From an uncultured Bacilli bacterium (lineage in GTDB: Bacteria; Bacillota_I; Bacilli_A; RF39; UBA660), in contig CAKOXU010000008.1 in the NCBI GenBank assembly GCA_934130235.1, forward strand, positions 1 through 35,383: 35,383 bases of DNA, given 5' to 3'. This document shows positions 7,328-13,731 of this stretch, one piece after another. The number at the start of each line of letters is the position of its first letter. The stretch's first letter is position 1. The position numbers were made by a program, and so were the translations under genes. The notes beneath the pieces were generated by a model. That model had not been told where the DNA came from and did not search any database. It saw only the letters and a list, made by a program, of their open reading frames with translations.

Positions 7328-9622
7328 TTAATCACCTTCATACTTATCGTTGCCCTTAATTGTTTTAAAATTATAATTCTTTTTAAAACACAAATCATTA
7401 TATTCACAAAACTCACATCCAATATTTTTTATATCAAATTTTGGATTTATATCAAAATTACATTTTAATATATTGCCAATAGTAATATCTATTATATCTT
7501 TAACTTTTTTAATTATATTATTAATTTCATCATCACTCATCATCTTTTTTAATGAATTGGAGCTCAATGTTCCATCATTTTTTACTTTTATTCCATCTAT
7601 TACCTTACTATCTTTATAATTATAATCAATTTTTTCTAATATTGAAGTATCTTTATTTGTATACCCAATTAATTTTAAACTTTTTAACTTTTCTTCTTTA
7701 CTTAAGTTATTATCACTCACATTTTGAAGATAAAAGCCTGTAAATCTAATATTTTTATATTTTTCTTTAGCTAAAAACATATATACAGGAAGTTGAATAT
7801 CTATACCACTATCAATATATTTTAAACTAGGCTTTTTTACATAAGTTTTATAATCAATAATAGTCGCTAAAATATAATCATCAATAGTCTTATATATTAT
7901 CTTGTCTATAAATCCTACAAAGTTAATATTATTACTAATAGGAACACTTATAAATTCTTCAGTATCTATATTTTCAAATGATGAAAAACTATTTTGATAT
8001 TCAATTACACTTATTACATATTCAATATTTTTAATAGCTCTGTCTATAAAAAACCTATCGGAATTTTTTAAAGATAGATTATTCTTAGATATATATTCAT
8101 TCACACTATCAGAAACTTCTTCTTTATTAGTAAAATATTTTTGTAAAGCATAATGATATATGTTCCCTAATTCTATACTAAATTTATCTATATCTTTATT
8201 TAGACACAAAATTTTATTTACATAAAACCTAAATGAACATCTATTATAATTGTCCATCATGGTATAGGATAAATTAAATCTTTTTAAACTATTTATATAC
8301 TTTTTTATTTTCAAAGTATTAATGCCTGTAAATAAATTATTATAAGTATTATATGGTATATCATAGTTATTAGATAAAATACTTAAATTACAATTAACTA
8401 CATTATATTTAACTAATTCATCTAAATATAATGCATAATTTAGTTTATCCAAATTTGAGCTATAACTTTTCTTATAATCTTTATTAATTCTGACTACTTT
8501 TTCTTCTATTAAATTAGAAGGATAAAATTCCTCAAAATCCGTTTTTAATTTATATGTTATTACAAGATTTTTAATATTTTCTATAGATTCTACTACATTT
8601 TTCTTTGATAATTTATTCTTATCTATAGTAGTATCCATATAATCTAATTTATATTTATCCGGTATAAAGTCTTCATCCCTATATATTAAAGGAATACTTC
8701 CTAAATTAAATCCAAGTAAAAATACATAAAATCCATTAAAATCATAATTTAATAAATCGCATACTTCTATTTCTTTTGAATATTTATCATGTTCAATATA
8801 TGTATTTTTTAAATCATATTCAATTAAAGTAAATAGATCTTTATTATTTGATACCAATGCATACTTATTACAAATATTAATAATTTTATTATAAGTATCT
8901 GTTTTATCATATTTGGAAATACTTTTAATAGCCTCTTCTACACCGAGTGATAAATTATCATAAAATATTTTACCGACAACACTAGATATTATAGGAATAC
9001 TAACATGTTTATTAATTTTAAGATTATAAAACCCAAATATTTTATCTATAACTTTTATATAGTCATCTGATACATTTACGAGTTTTATTTTATCTATACT
9101 AATTCCATCATCTAATAATTTACTAATACTATGTGCGACAAAATCTACTTCATCTTCTATTGTTAAAGCCTCATATACTGTATGACGATATTTTTCATTT
9201 TTAGTATTAATAACTCTATAATCAAGATCTTTCAAAATATATTTATCAAATTTACTTAAATTGTGGTTATAAATAATAATGCTTTTATTACTTATACTTT
9301 TTCTAAAATGATTATCTATAATCAATAAATTATGTTTTAATAAATCATTTTTTAACTCAAATAAAAATTTTAATCTATCATATTCATAGTCATTATTCTC
9401 TATATAATATAAATTATTAATATATAAAAGTGCGATTGAATACTTAACATTATACTTATTAATTATATATAAAATAGTATTATAATCATAATCAAATATA
9501 TATTTTTTCTTAAATTCATCCATAGTATAAAACTTTATATTTATAAGTTTATTAATACTTTTTAGTATTTGATTTTTATAAGAATTATTACATATAATAA
9601 TAGAATCATTTTCTATATTCAT
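7328..9622 (-). CDS. addB: ATP-dependent helicase/nuclease subunit B (AddB/RexB)
   Basis: This is the partner of AddA. The protein is divergent (764 aa against about 1150 in B. subtilis) but its C-terminus is diagnostic. RCSFRFYV is followed by the nuclease segments GFIDK and IIDYKT and then by CEFCEYNDLC. The four cysteines (one in RCSF, three at the C-terminus) match the AddB-type [4Fe-4S] staple around the nuclease domain. The N-terminus has the fold-like spacing of an SF1 helicase, but where AddB has a Walker A loop there is only CNNSYKNQ. ATP binding by this chain is therefore probably lost, as in the streptococcal RexB type. The start at 9622 has an AGGTGG site. It is the first gene of the addB-addA operon and is divergent from the radical SAM gene. 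Composition is extreme, with long runs of Asn, Ile, Lys and Tyr. Confidence 0.9.
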   Translation of the reverse strand: MNIENDSIIICNNSYKNQILKSINKLINIKFYTMDEFKKKYIFDYDYNTILYIINKYNVKYSIALLYINNLYYIENNDYEYDRLKFLFELKNDLLKHNLLIIDNHFRKSISNKSIIIYNHNLSKFDKYILKDLDYRVINTKNEKYRHTVYEALTIEDEVDFVAHSISKLLDDGISIDKIKLVNVSDDYIKVIDKIFGFYNLKINKHVSIPIISSVVGKIFYDNLSLGVEEAIKSISKYDKTDTYNKIINICNKYALVSNNKDLFTLIEYDLKNTYIEHDKYSKEIEVCDLLNYDFNGFYVFLLGFNLGSIPLIYRDEDFIPDKYKLDYMDTTIDKNKLSKKNVVESIENIKNLVITYKLKTDFEEFYPSNLIEEKVVRINKDYKKSYSSNLDKLNYALYLDELVKYNVVNCNLSILSNNYDIPYNTYNNLFTGINTLKIKKYINSLKRFNLSYTMMDNYNRCSFRFYVNKILCLNKDIDKFSIELGNIYHYALQKYFTNKEEVSDSVNEYISKNNLSLKNSDRFFIDRAIKNIEYVISVIEYQNSFSSFENIDTEEFISVPISNNINFVGFIDKIIYKTIDDYILATIIDYKTYVKKPSLKYIDSGIDIQLPVYMFLAKEKYKNIRFTGFYLQNVSDNNLSKEEKLKSLKLIGYTNKDTSILEKIDYNYKDSKVIDGIKVKNDGTLSSNSLKKMMSDDEINNIIKKVKDIIDITIGNILKCNFDINPKFDIKNIGCEFCEYNDLCFKKNYNFKTIKGNDKYEGD

Positions 9623-9678
9623 ACTACCACCTATATCTATTTTAACATAAAAAATAAATAATTTTATATTTATTTTAC

Positions 9679-9707
9679 TTGTATATGGAAAATATCTATA
9701 TTATAAT
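9679..9707 (+). promoter_or_regulatory. Promoter of the radical SAM gene
   Basis: TTGTAT (9679-9684), 17 bases, TATAAT (9702-9707); the predicted leader is about ten bases and carries GGTGAT three bases before the ATG. Confidence 0.7.
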
Positions 9708-9722
9708 ATTAGTGGTGATTTT

Positions 9723-10661
9723 ATGTTTAAGTATAGTGATTCAAATAAAAGATATTATACATTAGATTATTTTTATAAACATAAATTTAATTCGAAAGTA
9801 TTTAAAGTAAGTTTAAATGCAGGCTTTACATGTCCAAATAAAGATGGTAAAAGTGGATTTGGAGGATGCATATATTGTTCTAACATGGGATCAGGTGAAT
9901 ATGCCGGTGATAAAAATAAAGACTTAATAATCCAGTTTAATGAGATTAAAGGAATGATGCTTAAAAAATGGCCTAAGGCCAAATACATTGGATACTTTCA
10001 GGCTAATACAAATACGTATGCTGATGTAGATACATTAAAACAAAAGTATGAAACTATTCTTAAACTAGATGGTGTTATAGGACTAAATATAGCCACTAGA
10101 CCAGACGCCATCAGCGAGGAGTGCCTAGATTATTTAGAAGAACTTTCTAAAAAAACATATCTCACTATTGAACTTGGGCTTCAAACAATACATGAAGAAA
10201 CATCTATTCTTATAAATAGATGCCATACATTAAAATGTTTTACAGACATGGTAAAAAAATTAAGAACCAGGAATATCAATATAGTTGTTCACATTATAAA
10301 TGGTCTACCATATGAAACAAAGCAAATGATGATAGATACAGTCAAATACTTATCCAGTCTAGATATTCAAGGAATAAAAATACATATGCTATCAATATTA
10401 AAAAATACAAAATTAGAACAATTATATAATGAAAAACACTTTAAAATGCTTACAAGAGATGAATATATAGATATAGTAGTATCACAATTAGAATACTTAA
10501 GAGAAGATATAGTGGTCCATAGAATAACAGGTGATCCTAAAATTGATGACTTAATAGAACCAAATTGGTTAATAAAAAAAGTAACAATATTAAATGACAT
10601 AGACAAAGAAATGGTAAAGCGAAATACATATCAAGGTATAAAATGTAAAAAAGAAAGATGA
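9723..10661 (+). CDS. Radical SAM protein of the YhcC/YtqA family (TIGR01212 type)
   Basis: The 312-aa protein has the family's long-spaced cluster motif, with C37, C49 and C52 (CPNKDGKSGFGGCIYC), inside an N-terminal radical SAM barrel. Other family-like segments are GYFQANTNTYADV, IATRPD and LTIELGLQT. A basic C-terminus follows. Members are oxygen-sensitive iron-sulfur proteins. The B. subtilis relative YtqA has been linked to wobble-uridine modification of tRNA, usually beside a methyltransferase (YtqB); I state that role from memory and cannot verify it here. No methyltransferase gene follows in this window; instead an IS3 element begins seven bases after the stop codon. The ATG at 9723 has GGTGAT at the local standard spacing. 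The ORF looks complete. Confidence 0.85.
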   Translation: MFKYSDSNKRYYTLDYFYKHKFNSKVFKVSLNAGFTCPNKDGKSGFGGCIYCSNMGSGEYAGDKNKDLIIQFNEIKGMMLKKWPKAKYIGYFQANTNTYADVDTLKQKYETILKLDGVIGLNIATRPDAISEECLDYLEELSKKTYLTIELGLQTIHEETSILINRCHTLKCFTDMVKKLRTRNINIVVHIINGLPYETKQMMIDTVKYLSSLDIQGIKIHMLSILKNTKLEQLYNEKHFKMLTRDEYIDIVVSQLEYLREDIVVHRITGDPKIDDLIEPNWLIKKVTILNDIDKEMVKRNTYQGIKCKKER

Positions 10662-10667
10662 TACTAG

Positions 10668-10697
10668 TACCTGTCAAGTACTCACTAAATAAAAAAA
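10668..10697 (+). repeat. Left terminal inverted repeat of the IS3 element
   Basis: Begins TACCTGTCAAG and ends in ACTAAATAAAAAAA. It matches the reverse complement of 11878-11907 at 26 of 30 positions. Confidence 0.8.
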
Positions 10698-10701
10698 TAT
10701 A

Positions 10702-11616
10702 TTAATTTGTATATTGAAGTCGGTACTGTACTGGCGATAAGTATCCTAACTTCTTTTGAATACGTTCGTTGTTGTACCAATGAACGTATTTTTCTATTTC
10801 TGTTTTTGCTTGTTTTTTAGTCATTTTACCTTGTGGATATAACAATTCTTGCTTTAATTGTGAAAACCAATTTTCTATAGGAGAATTCTCCCAACAATGA
10901 CCTTTATGAGACATACTTCTTCTGAAATTCATATTTTTTGATAATTCAATATATTCATAAGCAAAGTAAACTGCCCCTTGATCCGTATTTATTATTGCTT
11001 GTTTATAATTATTTACTTCTTTATAACTTTCAATAATTAAATCTACATTATTGTTATTTGATGTAGAAAATGATACAATTTCATTGTTGAAATAATCTTT
11101 TACTGCAGATAAATATAGATTTCCATCAGTACATTTTATATAGCTTACGTCTGAGGAAAATTTTGTTCCAAATTTATTTGTTTTAAAGTTACATTCAACC
11201 AAGTAAGGGACCTTATTATTAAGGTTCTTTTCGTTTGCTCTTTTACTAGCTAACCCCATACCTTTTCTTACAACTACTGTTAATCCTAGTATTTTCTTAT
11301 ATCTTCTAATTAACTTATGATTTAGATTTACTTGAAATTTATTTCTTATATGATATTTTAATCTTATTGTTCCATATGTTTGGTTTAAATTATTATGCTT
11401 TTCTGATATAATTTTTGCGATTTCGTTATTAAAATTATTTGCTTTCGGTTTTCCTATCTTACACCATTTATAATAACTTCTTCTATTTACATTTAATACT
11501 CTGCATATTCTAAGTATTGGATATTCTTCTTTTAGTTTATCAATAATTTGATATTTTTCTATTTGTGTTGCTGAGAGCGGATTTCCATCAGAAGAGCATA
11601 GGATTTTTTTAGGATA
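10702..11616 (-). CDS. IS3-family transposase, OrfB part (DDE integrase domain)
   Basis: OrfB is the catalytic part of the transposase. A conventional start codon exists only at 11259 (185 aa), but the frame is open without a stop up to 11616. The upstream part encodes the expected HTH_21-like segment (RICRVLNVNRRSYYKW, then TYGTIRLKYHI), so the gene is not truncated. It is expressed as an OrfAB fusion by -1 frameshifting. The rve-type core shows SSDVSYI (first Asp), NTDQGAVY (second Asp) and SPIENWFSQLKQE (Glu). The second Asp and the Glu are separated by 35 residues, as in IS3/IS150 transposases. The C-terminus has YNNERIQKKLGYLSPVQYR, typical of the family. The predicted fusion protein is about 374 aa. 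Confidence 0.9.
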   Translation of the reverse strand, partial: YPKKILCSSDGNPLSATQIEKYQIIDKLKEEYPILRICRVLNVNRRSYYKWCKIGKPKANNFNNEIAKIISEKHNNLNQTYGTIRLKYHIRNKFQVNLNHKLIRRYKKILGLTVVVRKGMGLASKRANEKNLNNKVPYLVECNFKTNKFGTKFSSDVSYIKCTDGNLYLSAVKDYFNNEIVSFSTSNNNNVDLIIESYKEVNNYKQAIINTDQGAVYFAYEYIELSKNMNFRRSMSHKGHCWENSPIENWFSQLKQELLYPQGKMTKKQAKTEIEKYVHWYNNERIQKKLGYLSPVQYRLQYTN

Positions 11617-11825
11617 TCAATATCCTCCAATTCATAGTTATATTTCTTTTTGCCTCGATTATCCACATTTAACTTGCCTTCATCATATTTTTTGTTCCAT
11701 ACGCTTACTGTTCCCACACTAGGAATACCATATTTTTTCATCAAATATGATATTGTAGCTCCTTGTTTAAATTCTTTTACTATTTTGACTTTATCATCTA
11801 AAGTCCATTTCTTATGTTTACTCAT
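11559..11825 (-). CDS. IS3-family transposase, OrfA part (helix-turn-helix)
   Basis: This 88-aa protein has an N-terminal helix-turn-helix (KIVKEFKQGATISYLMKKYG, then SVGTVSVWNKKY) that recognises the element's ends. A helical C-terminus continues into the fusion. The ATG at 11825 follows GGAGGT. It terminates at 11559, but the ribosome can slip at 11604-11610 into the OrfB frame. OrfA alone often acts as a regulator of IS3 transposition. Length and organisation are usual for the IS150 subgroup. Confidence 0.9.
   Translation of the reverse strand: MSKHKKWTLDDKVKIVKEFKQGATISYLMKKYGIPSVGTVSVWNKKYDEGKLNVDNRGKKKYNYELEDIDILKKSYALLMEIRSQQHK
11604..11628 (-). other. Programmed -1 frameshift signal of the IS3 element
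   Basis: In the OrfA frame the heptamer reads A AAA AAA (11604-11610), the classical IS3-family slippery site. A GGAGG (11624-11628) lies 13 bases upstream, an internal Shine-Dalgarno that can stimulate slippage. Slipping back one base joins OrfA to the open OrfB frame. Confidence 0.8.
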
Positions 11826-11877
11826 GAAAAAACACCTCCAAAGTTCTTTCTAAATATATTTTAACACATTTACATGC

Positions 11878-11907
11878 TTTTTTTATTTAGTGTGAACTTT
11901 AAAGGTA
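11878..11907 (-). repeat. Right terminal inverted repeat of the IS3 element
   Basis: Read on the reverse strand it begins TACCTTTAAAG and ends ACTAAATAAAAAAA. It pairs with the left repeat at 26 of 30 positions. Confidence 0.8.
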
Positions 11908-11923
11908 TTATAATCGATAATAC
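11905..11923 (-). terminator. Terminator stem of the surface-protein gene, apparently without its U-run
   Basis: GTATTAT and ATAATAC (reverse strand) form a 7-bp stem with a CGATT loop just after the stop codon at 11933. The sequence that follows is the IS end (CTTTAAAG) and not a T-run, which suggests the element landed at the foot of the terminator. Confidence 0.5.
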
Positions 11924-11932
11924 TTTCTTTTT

Positions 11933-12787
11933 TTACACTTCAGTTTTATAAATATCTTTTATTATATAATGATTATCTTCTTTTATAAATGTTATCTTTA
12001 AATTATATACTTTTTCTTGCGCATTATATTTTTCAAATAAACTTTCTTTATCTTTCATCTCTTCTAATAGTATTTTAGTTCCTTTTTCGGTTCCATAATA
12101 TGCCTCTTCAAAGGGATTCATTAAATATACATAAAAATATTGATAATTTATTATTAATTCATCTGAATCAATTTTAGCGTCTTTTGCTTTGCCAATTAAA
12201 GGATCAATGGTTCTGCCACCTGCGTGTTCATTAAAATTACCTGCTACAAATGCATCTAATTTACTAGAGTATACATATTTTTTTACTGCTCGCAATGCAA
12301 AATTGTCTCTTATTAATTCTTTATTTTTCCCAAACAATTCTTTATATTTTCTATTTACTTCGTCATATGAAACATATATCATTTCTGCGTCATCATCGCA
12401 ATCAACCATTTCTAATTTCTTACATGTAGACTTATTATAATTTGAATTTAATCCATCATAACTGTTATAACCGTTAGAATATAAGTTCAATGAATCCAAA
12501 GTAAAAAGTCCTTTATAATTTTGATTTATATCAATATAACCATTGTTTGCTATTGTTTCTGGATTTCTAACTTCATTAAAAACATAATCCAATAATCCTT
12601 GATATTTATTTATCAATTCATTCGCATCTTTAATTGAATATTCTTTCTGTACTTCTTCTTTTGTATTGTTATCTATCTTATTAGACTTATCTAATTTTCC
12701 TGTTCCTACTAAGTATCCTACTGTAAGCGCTAAAGCCATTAGTATTATTGTTAATAATACTATTAATATAATATTTTTCTTTTTCAT
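11933..12787 (-). CDS. Membrane-anchored extracellular protein, paralogue A
   Basis: A 284-aa protein with an uncleaved-type N-terminal anchor. MKKKN is followed by a hydrophobic segment to about residue 31 (LVGTGK), then a polar linker and a soluble domain predicted outside the cell. The start is placed at 12787 because GGGAG precedes it; an upstream in-frame start at 12838 lies in promoter sequence. The ectodomain contains a cysteine pair C-x7-C (CKKLEMVDC) that could form a disulfide, and then YVSYDEVNRKYKELFGK. It is a tandem paralogue of the gene at 12872-13645: the first 49 residues are 45/49 identical, while the ectodomains are only weakly alike (cysteine pair, then a KELFGK/KEMFGK segment). 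No known family is recognised. A cell-surface or sensor role is inference. The IS3 element abuts its terminator. Confidence 0.8.
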   Translation of the reverse strand: MKKKNIILIVLLTIILMALALTVGYLVGTGKLDKSNKIDNNTKEEVQKEYSIKDANELINKYQGLLDYVFNEVRNPETIANNGYIDINQNYKGLFTLDSLNLYSNGYNSYDGLNSNYNKSTCKKLEMVDCDDDAEMIYVSYDEVNRKYKELFGKNKELIRDNFALRAVKKYVYSSKLDAFVAGNFNEHAGGRTIDPLIGKAKDAKIDSDELIINYQYFYVYLMNPFEEAYYGTEKGTKILLEEMKDKESLFEKYNAQEKVYNLKITFIKEDNHYIIKDIYKTEV

Positions 12788-12809
12788 TTTCTCCCTACTT
12801 TCTATACTA

Positions 12810-12838
12810 ATAATATAACAAAGCACATAAAAAAGCAA
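12810..12838 (-). promoter_or_regulatory. Promoter of surface-protein gene A
   Basis: TTGCTT (12833-12838), 17 bases, TATTAT (12810-12815) on the reverse strand. The -35 box overlaps the 3' arm of the terminator at 12829-12866. Confidence 0.6.
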
Positions 12839-12866
12839 GCTTTTTTTATTAAAATAACTTGCTTTA
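12829..12866 (-). terminator. Terminator of surface-protein gene B
   Basis: TAAAGCAAG (12858-12866) pairs with CTTGCTTTTTT (12829-12839) on the reverse strand, just after the stop at 12872. Confidence 0.75.
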
Positions 12867-12871
12867 CATCT

Positions 12872-13645
12872 CTATTTTACTTCAGCACTAGTAAATACGC
12901 AGTTTTCATTATTATCACAACTAAATTTTTCTGATAATGTTTTATTTGTTGTATTACCTTCAACAGAGTTAATTGCAATAGTATAATTAATTGTTATTGT
13001 ATTACTATCTGATGATACACTTTCTATTTTTTTAGTTGTAGTTTGGTATGCTCCACCCATTGAACTATCATATCTATAATAAAAATCATTGTATTTTACA
13101 AACACACTATTAGTGCTACCTTTTTCTAATACTGCTACATCTCCCGGATAATTTGTAATTGTTTTTCCAAACATTTCTTTTATTTGTTTATTTAAATCTG
13201 ATATATAATATGCTCTTGCCTTTATTTCAGAACCACAAGTAATATCCTCTGTTGCACATACTTCTTGTTTAGTATACTCGTTTGTTACAGTAATAGTTTC
13301 ATATTTTATATTACTCTTATTATTCATCATTCTATTAAGAACAATTCCTACCATATCTTTATCTGATATAGTAATTATAGATGGAGTTTTACTATAGTCT
13401 TTTGAATAATAAATACTATCTGGAATATATGTTGATAATTCTTTTATCAACGAATCGTTTACTGTATACTGTTTATTATTTTTAATTTCTTCTGTTGGTT
13501 CTTTTTTTACGTCTTCTTTTGTATTGTTATCTGTCTTATTAGACTTATCTAATTTTCCTGTTCCTACTAAATATCCTGCTGTAAGCGCTAAAGCCATTAG
13601 TATTATTGTTAATAATACTATTAATATAATATTTTTCTTTTTCAT
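12872..13645 (-). CDS. Membrane-anchored extracellular protein, paralogue B
   Basis: A 257-aa protein with the same N-terminal anchor as paralogue A (differences at residues 23, 38, 45 and 47 only), then a different ectodomain. That domain carries C-x6-C (CATEDITC), the related segment YYISDLNKQIKEMFGK, and a second pair C-x5-C near the C-terminus (CDNNENC). Two disulfides outside the cell are therefore plausible. The ATG at 13645 follows GGGAG at the same distance as in paralogue A. It lies directly downstream of rpoC, with a terminator and its own promoter between, so it is not part of the rpoBC unit. No family is recognised. The shared Cys-pair and (K)E(L/M)FGK pattern suggests the ectodomains are old paralogues, while the 5' ends have been homogenised more recently. 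Confidence 0.8.
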   Translation of the reverse strand: MKKKNIILIVLLTIILMALALTAGYLVGTGKLDKSNKTDNNTKEDVKKEPTEEIKNNKQYTVNDSLIKELSTYIPDSIYYSKDYSKTPSIITISDKDMVGIVLNRMMNNKSNIKYETITVTNEYTKQEVCATEDITCGSEIKARAYYISDLNKQIKEMFGKTITNYPGDVAVLEKGSTNSVFVKYNDFYYRYDSSMGGAYQTTTKKIESVSSDSNTITINYTIAINSVEGNTTNKTLSEKFSCDNNENCVFTSAEVK

Positions 13646-13667
13646 TTTCTCCCTACTTTCTATACTA

Positions 13668-13696
13668 ATAATATAGCAAAATACATAAAAAAGCAA
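13668..13696 (-). promoter_or_regulatory. Promoter of surface-protein gene B
   Basis: TTGCTT (13691-13696), 17 bases, TATTAT (13668-13673), with the -35 box in the rpoC terminator arm. Confidence 0.6.
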
Positions 13697-13724
13697 GCAT
13701 TTTTTATTAAAATAACTTGCTTTA
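13687..13724 (-). terminator. Terminator of the rpoB-rpoC unit
   Basis: TAAAGCAAG (13716-13724) pairs with CTTGCTTTTTT (13687-13697), ten bases after the rpoC stop codon. Confidence 0.75.
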
Positions 13725-13731
13725 CGTTTTG

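Larger units (their letters stand above)
10668..11907 (-). mobile_element. Complete IS3-family insertion sequence (about 1.24 kb)
   Basis: Two overlapping transposase ORFs lie on the reverse strand between 30-base imperfect inverted repeats (26 of 30 identical), at 10668-10697 and 11878-11907. The catalytic D, D and E residues are present and the -1 frameshift signal is intact, so the element looks able to move. It sits between the radical SAM gene and the terminator hairpin of the surface-protein gene at 11933. I could not identify a convincing target duplication, so the outer boundaries may be off by a few bases. Confidence 0.85.
12641..12866 (-). repeat. Duplicated terminator-promoter-N-terminus module, copy A
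   Basis: This 226-base unit matches 13499-13724 at a constant offset of 858 with no gaps seen. It contains the upstream gene's terminator, the promoter, the ribosome-binding site and codons 1-49. Similarity stops abruptly after codon 49. Confidence 0.85.
13499..13724 (-). repeat. Duplicated terminator-promoter-N-terminus module, copy B
   Basis: Direct repeat partner of 12641-12866. Here the included terminator is that of rpoC. Confidence 0.85.

Noticed and set aside
10661..10668. Target-site duplication flanking the IS3 element
   Set aside because: Three- and four-base flanks at several plausible boundaries do not match.
10702..11259. OrfB appearing as a truncated 185-aa transposase (pseudogene)
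   Set aside because: The frame is open up to 11616, encodes the missing N-terminal part and joins OrfA through a classical slippery site, so the element is complete.
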